In this document: positions 17,045 through 33,171 of the stretch, in pieces
How positions within the stretch are numbered: the stretch's first letter is position 1
Layout: every line of letters begins with the position of its first letter
DNA from: Taenia hydatigena
Lineage: Eukaryota; Platyhelminthes; Cestoda; Cyclophyllidea; Taeniidae
Length of the DNA: 64,000 bases
NCBI GenBank assembly: GCA_036345935.2
Contig: JADWOT020000006.1
Coordinates: 842,221-906,220 of the forward strand
Direction: 5' to 3'
Translations under genes and position numbers: made by a program
The notes under the pieces: generated by a model
The model's input: the letters and a program-made list of their open reading frames with translations, nothing else
Told to the model about the DNA's origin: nothing
The model's database searches: none

Positions 17045-20000
17045 GTCTGGTACCAAAAGGGCGATGATAGAGAGTGGGGAAGAAAGGGGCGTAGTGATGC
17101 CCCTGAAGCGGTGTCTTAGTCCTTCTCTCACCCTGTCATCTTAATGAGCGCCATTAATCAAGTATGCTTGACATGACTAAGAAGTCATGTGCTGCTTACG
17201 AAGGTGCTCCGCCGGCTGATTACGAAGATGATATCTACTCATTTGTTGAAGAAAGAAAACCACCCGGCAGCGCAATTTAAGGGCAACCAACGAGAATAGC
17301 ACCGAAGACGGCGCTCAAAAGGCGAAGGGAGATGTGCAACATTTATGTTGTTTATAAGTGACCTTGTCAGTGAAAGGCGGGAGGTCAAGTTAAATCTTTT
17401 AGTGGACGAGGAAGGACGCTATTTGGATCTCGAAATATCCTCGTCTTAACTGCTTCGGTTTCGCCACCACATAGCCTACACATGATTATAATGAGGATGT
17501 CTAAAAACGGCTCTCCCATACTAGGAATTACAAAAAGAAAGAGAGAAGAAGCACAGCACATGTGACTTAGTTAAAATGAACGAAGAGGAAGCATTTATGT
17601 CAAAGTTACAAATACTGAATAGAGAGATCATTATAGCATGCAATAAATGTGATTATAGAAGTAGGTAGACTAACTTTTTGTCCAAATTGCCAGATTAAAA
17701 GTGATGATATTATAAAAGACCAGAAACATTGCATTTTTTGCACTCAGAACACTAAATATATCTTACAAATAATATTTTTTGAAAAGCTATTGACTGATTT
17801 GTACTTACTTATTGATAGAAATATGCTTGAATTGTGGTGAGATGAAATTGAATCAAGAAAACTGTACAGTCAGCTAACCTTTCCAAAGGGCTTTAAATTA
17901 ACTCTAGGTCAACCACTTGTCCAGGTGACAGTTTACAACGGAGGCAATGTAAACACTGAACAAGAATGCGAACAATAATTTACTTTCCATAATGTAAAAT
18001 TTCCATTTGTAAATGTGTGCGTTCTGTTTGCAGATATCAAACAGGTTTCTAGCATAAACAAAAAAAAATACGAACAATCCTCATATTGGCGCCCAAAATC
18101 CAGGAGATATGCTAGGACGTTTATAGTGTCTTACTCTTTAAAAGTCTTCTTAATACTATAGCTGCGTCCCTTCATTTGCATTTCCACATCGTCAGTCTGC
18201 TCGTAGCCAACGTGCAAGTCTCCCTCGAACATGATGGTGAATGACGAGACGTAAGATGCGACTTCTACCATTACACCCCTCCTGAGCTTCATCCCTTCTC
18301 CGATCCTCCGCCTTCTCCTTCATTCGCTAATTGGTCACAGTATGTGCGTGCCAGTTCGTTGGTCACCCCACCAGCCTTCTCACTTCCGGTGTGGACGGAA
18401 GTTAATCGAAACGATAGTTGTCGCATTTTAGAGGCAATTATCCCAACTCTTCCATAAGCTTCTCAATCCTGAGCTATAGGTTGCATCGTCTTGGCGATCA
18501 AGTATGTGCTTCACCTTATTTGAACAATGTTATGTTTATCAACTACGTGCTAGAATCACTAACACCGGTTTTTTATCAAAAGGAAGTAAGACTTCTCCTC
18601 CAGCTGCCCTTCTCGATCAGCGCTGCCTCACCGGTTTTCGTGAAGCGGACTTATAATTGATAGGTATACGACGCAACACATTTTCTTCTATTTGGTTTGT
18701 GTATTCTGAATAAGTTTTTACGTTACTTGTTCGTATAGATGCATTTTTACTGGATACGGTAAGCAAAGTGGTGTTAATAAGCTTACAGACGGACAGATCT
18801 TTGAAACCACATTAAACTGATTAGACTGCTTGGATGAGCATTCAGTCCTGCTACAAATTTTGCCCATGTATAATATCAAACGATACTCGGTTCCTCTTAC
18901 TCAGCACAATTCCTTGTAAAAACTAGCCACTTATGTAATTCTTGTCTAAGCAGCAAAAATGCTTGTCTCGTTTTGAGCATTCATGCGTAGAATATAGTTG
19001 TGCGCAAACGCTCCTCTTCCCCTTTCTCCCTTTACTGCTCTCTAAATTATATCAAAGTTCAGAGGAGGCTTGTGACCAAGTTAACAATGTTCCCTTGAAT
19101 GTGACACGAGCATTAGGGGTCATTCAAAAACTTCCACTGATCATAAGCTCCCTTTGCAGGATGATAGAATTTGTGCTAGTTATATTCTTGTTTAAGGTAC
19201 TGTACACTTTTTTGGCAGGATTTAATGAGTAGGGGGCATTAATTAAGAGATTTTTGTGTTTAATTGTTGCAAACAAAAACGTCAATAAGGGGCCCGTATT
19301 TGGGCCCCAAATACTTCGACCTTCCATACACCTGGACTTGCGGACTTTCAAGGTTATTGTGTAAATGCAAAATTGAGGGGTTCTTTAATGCGAATAACGA
19401 AAAAAATTGTACTCACTTACCCAACATCAACAGTCACCAGATCTTTAAGGGGAATCTGAGGAAGAATAGCATAGCCATCGACCGGGATGCTCAAACACTT
19501 CCTACAATGTGTTAAAAGGCCTTGTGTTAAGGCGAGGTCTGCAGATAGACACTTGCGATGATTAGATCGGTAAGTGAATGGGGAAATAAGTCTGGAATTG
19601 TATCGAAGAATGACTTGAAAACTAATCCTTTGCGCTCGTCAAATGCGGAGATGAGGGTTTGCATCTAACCATTAGCGTGACATGCTACTTATTTAAATAA
19701 GTAAAAATATTAGGTGCTGTGATGTGTGGGCACGATATTCTACTTATTTAAATAAGTAGAGATGTTGGGTACTGTAATGTGCGGGTGAGTGAAAATTCCG
19801 CATTTTCCAGATTGCGCGTGCGCAAATTTGCAATTCCAAATAAACGCTAATATATTTTCCCAACTGCTTGTATAACTATAGGTCATGGTAATGAACAACT
19901 TAGAGGATCCTCTGTTGCGTCTCCATTGAGAAGCCTGGATTCTAGGCCATGTCAGTGTCCTCAAGCCCTAACCTATTTCGATAATATTGACACTCTTCGG

Positions 20001-22670
20001 AAGATACATTTCTCTATTCCTTTAAAAAGCTTCCAGGACTACATATAATGCTGCTTATATCAGCTTTTAAAACAAAATCAGCACCAGAAGGCAAGTTTTA
20101 ACAATGGCTTAAAATTAAAAAGATCATCTCCTCGATTATTAATGAATTTTTAGGTAATCTGTTAAAAAGCATAATACGAATCCACAAAGTCCTAAAACAT
20201 CCATAGGAAGATAGCCAGTAGTCAGAATATAAACATTCGACACGAGTACTTAGGTACTTTTTAGCCAGCAAGATTTCGTCTCGTAAGTACGAAGATAGAT
20301 AGTTCATAAAGTCAAATAGCATTTTTTACAAGAACAGTGGATTAGAGCAGTCAGAAATGCAGAAGTCTAAAGTAAGATCAAAAATCTTATAGACTGAAGC
20401 TACGCAAAACTACGTCAATCAAATTTATTGTTTTCTACTTGCCAATTTTGAACCAAGTTAAGGAGGCAAATTAATAATTACGGCTATTTTGAATAGGCTT
20501 TAAATAATATAGATTTCACTTGTACTGAAGGGAACCAAAGGAGATAACATTGATAAGTTGTGAACTAGAGTTGACGTCTTTTATTCAGTTCGAGGTTTCG
20601 CGTAGTGCTTCTGCCACAAGCGAATGACTGATACATTTGGGTAGGTCAAATAAGAAAAAAACTATGGATTAGACTACAATGTACAAATTTTTCAAGAGCA
20701 AAAATATCGGTGCATCAATCAAAGGAGAAATCACGAGGCACTCAAAAATGTTGCAATGTTTTTATTATTTCCTAAGATCGCGGGAAATGGGTGCGTACCT
20801 GCAGGCTTTAATAATGACCCTAGTTACTTTGCGCATGTGTCAGCAGATATGATTGCACCTGACTAATAGATCACTGTGCCAGCTAGTGCTAAAGTGTCTG
20901 GCGAGTTTGTCTATACGTGTGCCAACAAGCCCATATCCTATATCCCGTGGCGAAATCAACAGCCCTCACAATCATATTGGGTCTGAATATTGTGTAATTC
21001 ACCAAAAAAGTTAGCTTTTTAATTTACGACTCCGGAATTGGCCATTAGGTGACTATTTTTTGCCAATTCGTACAACAATCAATGAAGATGTTGCTAGAGG
21101 TTTTTCTACTTGTACAATTTGCAGTAGTTGGCAAAATGAAAATCTGCGCCTTTGATATGTAGTTCATAGCATCTGGCAAAAGAGCAAGACTGTTAGCACA
21201 TAGCAATCGCAATCGGAATTCTGCTTACACATGCACTACAGCTTAATTGAGATGACCTGGAAGACGGCCTTATACAATGACGCTCTTCCAGAGACACACC
21301 CAGACACGCCTTCGAGAAAGGCATATAGGTGGACTCCAGAGAGAGCTTTGGGGATTATGTTATATAGCAAAGTAAACGCATTTTTTGTTAGATAGGTGGG
21401 CAACGGAAGACACAGTTACGTGCTATAAGGAAGGCGACTGGAAAAATTTGTAAAAATCAAGAGGGCTATAAATACACAACAAAAAGTTATAGAATGCAGC
21501 ATTGCAAAAGAGCTGCCGTTTTTTCAGTAAGTCAACTACATAAGTACTTTCAGATAGGCAAGTGTCTTATTTTTTTCCGTAAAGAAGTATGTTTCACGTG
21601 ATTATGCATATGATAGTACAAAAAATCTATATTATGTGTACAAATTTAGCAAAGGTCCTAAAAAGAGCATGTCGCTGTTTATTTTCAAAAATGTACGTAA
21701 TTGAACAAGTCAAGACGTATGAAACACTTCTAAAAATTCACAAAAAACATAAAAGCGAAAGCTTATGTTAAGTAGCTTAATGCAAAAACCGAAATACGCT
21801 CATCCACACATCCTAAAAAAGTTGTTTAGTGCTAATTTACTTAAAATAAGTCAAAGAGGTATATTAATTTGCAAGCAAAAAAGGGATTTCACGTAATGTG
21901 TGCAGAATATTTTGAGGAAAGCTTGCCTATGCAAAGCATCTGTTTCGCTGTCATCAAGTGTCTCAGCATCAATAAAAACTTCTAGAAATAGCCTTATTAC
22001 TGACTGAGGGCATTTACTTTTGTAGTCGGCCATCTTCGCAAATGAGGCTTGGATACAGCAAGGTGAAATATCAGCCCCAACAAGGACCCAAAAGTAAAAA
22101 TAAAATTGGATAACATAAACAAATCACTTGCAACTAAAAAACCAAATTCATTTAAGAGTAACGGCACATTATATGATAATACAAATGCAATAGTGAACAC
22201 GATGTGCCGTTTGACTTACCTACCAGCATAAAATAAAGTATGCTTACTGAAAAAATTTACCGACTTTTGAGATATAAAACGTTTCGACTATTTTATTTCA
22301 ATCGAAAATACATTAAAATGGAAGCTGCATAAAAATGCGTCAAAAGCTTATGCATATGTAAAATCTACAAATATCTTTCCTGATAGTCGCATAAATTTGT
22401 TTGTCTGACAGCTGGTTTTGACTACCGTTACTTTAATTGCCACATCGCCTTTACACGGTGTTCTGGTTCTTGGCAGCAGCCGTAACTCCAATTTTTTGTC
22501 AAGTTTACATATTTTGCGCAAGCATTGTCTTCGAGGAAGTCTTAGAAGGCTACGATACACATTTACGTTTCGCAAAAGGACGGATCAAGTCAACAAACAT
22601 TCCTCAGATTCCACTCTAGTCGGTAATGATGGAATGCTAAAACACTGAAATTATTTAACAGCACCCGTGA
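17045..22670. other. gene-poor intergenic DNA
   Basis: About 5.6 kb with no open frame longer than about 100 codons and no recognisable domain. It holds the zinc transporter promoter at its left end and a 55-bp tandem duplication with a palindrome at 19686-19795. No tRNA or other RNA gene was recognised. Confidence 0.4.
19686..19795. repeat. two tandem 55-bp units, each headed by an 18-bp palindrome
   Basis: The perfect palindrome TACTTATTTAAATAAGTA occurs at 19686-19703 and again at 19741-19758, exactly 55 bp apart. The second copy extends to 20 bp with flanking C and G. The sequence after each palindrome (taggtgctgtgatgtgtggg and tgggtactgtaatgtgcggg) is clearly duplicated with several substitutions. 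It could be a small satellite seed or a dyad-symmetric protein site; the function is unknown. Confidence 0.75.
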
Positions 22671-22857
22671 TGTAGCGTCCCGGGGCTCCCTCGAAGGCAA
22701 AAGAAGGCAGAATACTAGGGTGGAATAGATATATTCAACGGGTAGAGGGAAATAAGCCGCTGGCATGGCCCAGCGGCCAGCCTACGCAGCTAGGGCACGA
22801 TAGCCAACTCTGCGACCCTGACCAGAAACCGGTAGTACAAACAAACAAAGTACTACA
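22671..22857 (-). mobile_element. solo LTR of the TRIM family
   Basis: A 187-bp LTR in minus orientation, TGTAGCGTCCC...GTACTACA on plus. The flanks cgtga (22666-22670) and cggga (22858-22862) form a 5-bp target duplication with one mismatch. Confidence 0.85.
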
Positions 22858-23474
22858 CGGGAGTTTAACAATTTATGCATTGCAAATTCATTGATATTTC
22901 TTTTTTTAGCAAATCGTGTCAGTTACCACAAGTTTATCTCCACTTGTATTAAATATGCATGCGCCATTGGCGCCAGCCACTGAATGTGTCCGCAACTATG
23001 ACGATATACGACCACTTTTTACCACTTCAGGGTTGTCAGCTATATCAACTTGGGTTTTACTAATCCAGTTGAGTAATGCAGGTGGTGTTGCGTATTTGCC
23101 GCATTTGCATCGTTGGAGGATCAGCCTCATTCTGTCAAGCTGGATCACGAATGGTGCCGCTTTCGATGTTATAAGTTCCCTGCAGACTACAGGGTTGTGG
23201 AAGTTACCAAGGTTGGTTGTCATAACAAGCCCTTTTGTTATGGGTCACAATTGATTCATCCATCCGTAACATGTACAATTCCGCAGCCCCTCCTCTCCCT
23301 CACATTTTTCAACCTGCATTTAAAATAAAAAAGGATACTTTAAAAGCATTTTCGCTCCTTTTCTGCTGTTTTCAGTGTACGCTGCACTAGGTGCTACCTC
23401 GATGGCCCTGTACCAGAACAGGGAAATACGCACCCAACGTATCACAGTAACTGCACTAAAATGAAACATAGTGG

Positions 23475-23643
23475 TGTAGCGTCCAGGGGCTCCCTTGAAG
23501 GCAAAAGAAGGCCAAATACCAGGGCAGAATGCATATATTGAACAGAGAGAGGGGAATGAGCTGCTGACATGGCCTGGAGGCCAGCCAACGCGGCTAAGGT
23601 GACCGAGACCGAAAGTAGCAGTCCAAGCAAACAAGGTACCACA
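23475..23643 (-). mobile_element. solo LTR of the TRIM family, internally shortened
   Basis: 169 bp, TGTAGCGTCCAG...GGTACCACA, with a small internal deletion after the CCAACGCGGCTAAGGTGACC segment. No convincing target duplication. Confidence 0.8.
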
Positions 23644-23811
23644 GTAGTGTCCCCACGTGATAACTTGTTTTAGCCTCACATATAGTAGATGGGTACGTGG
23701 GTTTGAACACACGCGAAAATTTAGCTGTGCTGTTAAATATACCTTAGAAGATTACATTCTCATGCAATATTAAATTGTCAATGCTTTATACTTCATTTTA
23801 GGCGCATTTAT

Positions 23812-24688
23812 TATAGTACCTTGTTTGTTAGAACTGCTGGTTTCTGTCAAGGTCACAGAGGTGGCCGTACTGCCCTAGCTGCGTGGGCTAGCCTTTTTCA
23901 CTCTGTCCAGTGAATATGTTTATTCTACACTGCCACTTTGCCTTCTTTTGCCTTCAGGGGAGTCTCAGGACGCTACATTGGTGGCAGCGGAAAGTGGACC
24001 CGACTCACTAGGGTTTTCATCCCGATCTCTACCACCTGCGGCATGTTGCAGCGGTGCGAAAGAAGTGCGTGTGCTACGGATGGGCCACGAACGACGTCCG
24101 TCTCTGGCATCTACCCCTTCTCCCTGCTCTACAAGAAAGCCATCAACAACTGAAGCGGCACTAGCCATGGACCACCTTAAAAGTTTCGTTTCGAATATTA
24201 CCCCTAATATTCTTGCTTAAGGAGATCGGCGTGTTATTGCCTCCCTACGGACATACTGATGGTCGGCAGAACCACTTATTCCGAACTTTCTTCCCAAGCC
24301 AAACAAAACTCGAAGTGCAATGCACTGCTAAGAGGGATCACTGACGTTGGTGTCAAGAATCACCTCAATCGCGTCGAATGTAGGCGACTGGCATGGTTAG
24401 CTCGTGGGTGCTTATTGCAGCTCTGAGTATGTTGTGATGGCTGACGTAAGAGGTGTACTGAGGGGCGCGTCGGGGACGACGCTCGAAAGAGGAGAAGGGC
24501 AATGTAGTGCTTTGTTTGTTGAAACTATCGGTTTTTGTCAAGGTCACAGAGGTGACCGTACGGCCCTAGCTCCGTGGGCTGGCTTCCGGGCCATGCCAGC
24601 AGCCTATTTCCCTCTGTCTGGTGAATATATGCATTCTACCCTAGCATTCCGCCTTCTTTTGCCTTCAAGCGAGCCCCGGGACGCTACA
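23812..24688 (+). mobile_element. full-length TRIM, copy B
   Basis: An 877-bp element in plus orientation. The 5' LTR is 23812-23977 (166 bp; its first dinucleotide is mutated to TA) and the 3' LTR is 24503-24688 (186 bp), starting TGTAGTGCTTTG and ending GGGACGCTACA. TTGGTGGCAGCGGAAAGTGG follows the 5' LTR (from 23978), as a primer-binding site would. A polypurine tract GAAAGAGGAGAAGGG (24485-24499) precedes the 3' LTR. A perfect 5-bp target duplication, tttat, flanks it at 23807-23811 and 24689-24693. The interior has no retroviral-type reading frame. Confidence 0.9.
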
Positions 24689-24952
24689 TTTATATTTGTT
24701 GTTTTGAAAAGTCTTCGATATAAATAAATGCAAATTCTTTGGCGTGTCAAACAACCCGTAGGAGCCACGTATGGATTTAAAGAAAATGATGTGATAAAAG
24801 TACAAGAATAAGTTGAGACAATATGCATTCAAGTAATTATGACTCAAGTGGTTTCTATTTTAAAATACTTTTTGGAGTAAAAACAATTAATGTATAACCA
24901 GCGTTGACAGAGTAATCGTCCTGACCCATTCAGTCTTGACCGTGATGAAGTC

Positions 24953-25131
24953 TGTGCTAATCTGCTTGCCCTGACTGCTGGTTGCGGTTTCGGTCACTTA
25001 GGTGGCCATATTACCTTAGCCGCGTGGACTGGTCTGCGGGCCACACCAGTAGCCCCGTTCCCTCTGTTTATGTGTATTCTGCTCAAGTATTATGCCTCCT
25101 TTTGCCTTCAAGGAAGTCTTGGGACTCTACA
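24953..25131 (+). mobile_element. solo LTR of the TRIM family, diverged
   Basis: About 179 bp, with the GCGTGGACTGGTC, CCTCTGTTTATGTGTATTC and GCCTTCAAGG blocks, ending GGGACTCTACA. The flanks aagtc and aagcc (24948-24952, 25132-25136) look like a decayed 5-bp duplication. The LTR start is approximate. Confidence 0.72.
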
Positions 25132-25278
25132 AAGCCAGTTGACCCTTGAATGTTGATTTCATAACAAATTTGTCGCAGAAGGATAAACCAACTGAGTTTC
25201 CCTACTAAGTGGAGGTTTCAAGGATATCGACTGCTATATAATGGGGAATAAAGAAGAATAACTGAGATTGTTGTGAAG

Positions 25279-25448
25279 TGTAGCGTCCCGAGGCTCCCTC
25301 GAAGGCAAGAGAAGGCAGAATGCTAGGGTAGAATATATATATTCACCGGACAGAGGGAAATAGGCTGCTGGCATGGCCCGGAGGTCAGCTCACGGCCAAC
25401 TCTGTGACCTTGACCGAAACCGGTAGTTCCAACAAACAAAGTACTACA
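25279..25448 (-). mobile_element. solo LTR of the TRIM family, internally shortened
   Basis: 170 bp, TGTAGCGTCCCGAGG...AAAGTACTACA, missing about 17 bp around the ACGCAGCTAGGGC block. A 4-bp gaag occurs on both sides (25275-25278 and 25449-25452). Confidence 0.82.
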
Positions 25449-25849
25449 GAAGAATGACACGCCAAAGGGAGAGCTATTCGAGTCACAGCTGCTTGCATAA
25501 CTATAAAGAAGATCTATTTTTGCCGTTCTCACTGTCTTTTTAGCTTAACCTTTGGTGTGTATAACTTGTATTGCATTTAAAGACGTTTTTGAAGACCAAA
25601 TAAGGGAAAAAAACGTACAAGGCCTTTTTTTCTATTCCCTTTTCGACCATTTTAGCACCCCTGGTTAGAGGAGATTGAACATTTCGGGCATCTTTTGTAG
25701 TCACACAGCTGCTATTTGGTAGCAAATCAGTGGAAATTAAGAGGAGATTCTATAGCCAAAGGAACGCGTTGCTCTTCTACAACCAGATTCTATTTGCCCT
25801 TTTTCTTCTCACATACAAGGCCATATAAAAATAACCGAAGTATTACATC

Positions 25850-25930
25850 TTGGGGAGAATAAATATACTTTAATCAAAGGGGGAGGGATCCGGGCGGCTG
25901 ATATAGCTTAAAGACCAGCCCAATTGTCAA
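25850..25930 (-). mobile_element. degraded LTR fragment of the TRIM family
   Basis: The stretch aligns by eye with the middle of minus-orientation LTRs (gagaataaatatac, gggagggatccgggcggctg, aaagaccagcc). Both ends are lost. It is weak and included only because it sits inside the LTR cluster. Confidence 0.4.
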
Positions 25931-25988
25931 AGGGAGTTTAGCCATCCAATCGATCAAAACCGAAATCGAGAGACAATAGGAAATTATA

Positions 25989-26893
25989 TGTAATACTTTG
26001 TTGTTTGGACTGCCGGTTTCTGTCTTGGTCAGAGAGGTGGCCACATGGCCCTAGCTGCGTGGAATGGTCTCCTTGCCACGCTGTCTGTTGAATATACATA
26101 TACTCCCCTAGAATTCCGTCGTCTTTTGCCTTCAAGAAGGCCTTGGGACGCTACATTGGTGACAGCGGAATGTGGATCCCATTCTATAAAGTTTCTATCA
26201 CCATCTATCCATCTGTGGCATATTACAGAGATGCAAATGAAATGCATGGGCTACGGATGGGAGTATCTCTGACATTCCATAGCAGAAGGGCTAACAAAGA
26301 CCTCCGACTTCGGCATCTACTTTATCTCCGTGTTCCACAGGAAAGCCATTAACAATTGAAGCGACACTACCCATGGACCATCTGACAAGGTTTCGTTCCA
26401 ATGATGACACCTAATGTACCTGCTTAAGGAGACCGATGTGCTAACCTCTCCCTACGGGCATACTGATGGTCGACAGAACCTCATATTCTGAACTTTGTTC
26501 CTAAGTCCGACAAAACTCCAAGTCCAATCCAACTGTCAAGAGAGATCAGCGACGTTGGTGTCAAGCATCGTCTCAATCGCGTCGAATGTCGGCGACTGGC
26601 ATGGTTAGCTCTTGCGTGCTTCTTGCAGCACTAATTACGTTGTGATAGCTGACGCGGGAAGTCTATCAAATGGAGCGTCAGATACGATGTCGAAAGAGGA
26701 GAGGAGTAATGTAACACTTTGTTTACTAGGACTGCCGGTTTTGATGGGTCACAGAGGTGGCTATATTGTCCTAGTCGAGTAGGTTGGCCTTCGAGCCATC
26801 TCAGCAGCTCATTTTTCTCTGCCTGTTAAACATATATATTCTGCTCTTATATTTGTCCTTCTTTTGCGTTCAAGGGCGTCTCTGGCCGCTGCA
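25989..26893 (+). mobile_element. full-length TRIM, copy C
   Basis: 905 bp in plus orientation. The 5' LTR is 25989-26155 and the 3' LTR is 26710-26893. TTGGTGACAGCGGAATGTGG directly follows the 5' LTR, and the polypurine tract GAAAGAGGAGAGGAG (26692-26706) precedes the 3' LTR. The interior of about 554 bp is homologous to copies A and B (shared block GTCGGCGACTGGCATGGTTA) and has no long open frame. The LTRs have diverged from each other and no clean target duplication remains, so this is an older insertion. Confidence 0.85.
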
Positions 26894-27020
26894 ATATGTA
26901 TACATTAATTCTCCAAATTGTTGGGAATAATGCAATGTCAAAATTAGTATCGAGACATTGGGGTTTGAATCCTAGCGGCATCAGATTTTTTGTGCCTACC
27001 CATGAAATCTTAGGGGTCGT

Positions 27021-27205
27021 TGTAGCGTCCCGAGGCTCCCTTAAGGCAAAAGAAGGCAAAGTGGCAGGGTAGAATACATATATTCACCGGACAGAGGGAA
27101 ATAGGCTGCTGGCATGGCCCGGAGGCCAGCCCACGCAGCTGGGGCAGTACGGCCACCTCTGTAACCTTGACAGAAACCGGCAGTTCTAACAAACAGTGTG
27201 CTACA
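27021..27205 (-). mobile_element. solo LTR of the TRIM family with perfect target duplication
   Basis: 185 bp, TGTAGCGTCCCGAGG...GTGTGCTACA, flanked by gtcgt at 27016-27020 and 27206-27210. The exact 5-bp duplication suggests a relatively recent insertion. It lies about 450 bp upstream of the MAN1 start codon. Confidence 0.88.
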
Positions 27206-27592
27206 GTCGTTTCACCTGATAATATCTCCTTACTGCTTAAGCCTCTCAAATACTATAAAACAGGTTACCATAACCTTGAGAAATGTTAGAATGTCTACAT
27301 GCGAAATATAATGCACAAATCCCACTTAGCAAAATCAATTTTGGAATACTGACATATCCTTCTTACTGCCGACTTGACATATGTTATCTGGTCAGAATAA
27401 TGGCAAGCACAAAGTTTGGATTTATTGAAAATTTTTGTAATCTAAAAGCAAAGTAGAATAGTTAAAACTCGTTTGGGCCTTGATTATCCTAAATTTTATT
27501 GCTTACTTTTCCACTAAGGTAAAACTCAAAATTTTAAATGCTTCGTTTCATATATCCGATGTGGTTTATTCAACTTGAATGTTATTGGTTGA

Positions 27593-31876
<4,284 letters not shown>

Positions 31877-32269
31877 ACAGAAGGCGAGAAGAACAAGAAA
31901 GACAAGATTAACCAACAATGTGTTGCATTTATACTCATGCTGTTTTACAAAATTTGTAGATAGGTGGATAGTGTTTTTTGTTTTCCCTCAATTTATGTCA
32001 CTGTCAAAGCCCTTCTACTTCCCACCGTTTTTCACTACCCATTATAACCGTTACCACTTTAAAATTTTGGTTATACTTATTGTATGCATAAAAGCATGTG
32101 GTTTCTATACTTTTGTGCTCATAGTTACTGAAATTGGAACACTATACGCCCCTTTTGTATTTTGTATCAACTGCACAATCGTTATTGACAAAGGTAGCGT
32201 TCTTGTCACTTTTTGAAATAATACATACTCTTCATTACTACCGTCTGTTTTTGATGCCATAAGGTCTTA

Positions 32270-33171
32270 CTACTTAAAGTCTTGTGGATACTTCTCTCGC
32301 AGTGTTCTCATATTCTCTTCGGCTGTGTTGCGCCAAACTGTATCCAACGCTTGTAATTCGAGCTGCAAAAGTTAAAATAAATAAGAAGGCTCGACATTGC
32401 CTCGACACCATGAAAAGTAGAAACATACATTAGGAATGGGATATGTCCTCTCTGTTGCCTCCAGCCTGGGTCCCAGATCAGTGACGACGGTTTGCTTGGC
32501 CACATCGTCAATCCATATTCCTTCCATAACCTGATTTGTCGTGTGGAAGATGTACTTTCCTTTGCCATTTTTCATATCATCAATCCAGTCACCTTCGTAC
32601 CTGTTTTCATTTGCTAAAGTAGAAATAACGCTTAAGCATAGTGGATTACGCAGTCGCAACATTCCGTTACCCCAGCGTTTATCGTGCAACCATTCGCCCT
32701 CGTACACGGCGCCGTCTTTGTAGTAGTAGCGTCCCCAACCGCTTCGCTTATTTTCACACCACTCGCCCTCATAGAATTCATTACAGCTGTACCAGTTTTC
32801 ACCATAGCCCTGTATTGTACTGTGAGCAAGTATTATGAATTACATGCCGTTTATTATTTTTCCACATTCCAGAGTATATTTTTGTGTGCCTACCATTTCT
32901 GCCTACTACGGCTAAAATTCCTGGACCGCATCGCTTGCCATTTTCCCAATAACCCTCATAGACAAGCTGTGTGGCCTTCCATTTCTGAATGCCACGACCT
33001 AAAGCGTCTAGTGGAAGGTGAAATTCTACCATGTTTTTTATTATCTTTCCACTCTCCAGTGTAGCTGTCACCATTGACTGAATAAATGGTTTTGCGCACA
33101 CCGTTAAGACTAGTCTTCGCCAGTATTTCTTGTGAGAGAGATGCCGTTAAAGGACATCTATTTTTGATCAT
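32270..33171 (-). CDS. MORN3: MORN repeat-containing protein 3
   Basis: Complement of join(32270..32362,32429..32613,32650..32809,32844..32998,33030..33171); 735 nt, 244 residues (human MORN3 240). MORN motifs recur from about residue 37: YTGEWKDNKKHGRG, YEGYWENGKRCGPG, YSGMWKNNKRHGYG, YEGEWCENKRSGWG, YEGEWLHDKRWGNG, YEGDWIDDMKNGKG and a last MEGIWIDD. The order, the PIPN segment and the C-terminal helix ending KYPQDFK match MORN3 rather than longer MORN proteins. MORN3 in mammals is testis-enriched and linked to sperm structures; here the role is inferred. Three of four introns are 31, 34 and 36 bp. It converges on MAN1, with stop codons 393 bp apart. Confidence 0.93.

Noticed and set aside
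22916..23254. 112-codon plus-strand open frame and an overlapping Cys/His-containing frame at 23113-23328
   Set aside because: I considered a zinc-finger transposon remnant (HNKPFCYGSQLIH), but no spacing fits a known finger and no splice partner exists.
26930..26990. Possible tRNA, from a GGTTTGAATCC T-loop-like string
   Set aside because: No matching acceptor stem, D arm or anticodon arm upstream; it lies between LTR elements.
22671..27205. Interpretation of the ~185-bp repeats as SINEs or MITEs
   Set aside because: No A-tail, no polymerase III box pair and no terminal inverted repeats. Paired direct copies with primer-binding-like and polypurine sequences and 5-bp duplications fit LTRs.
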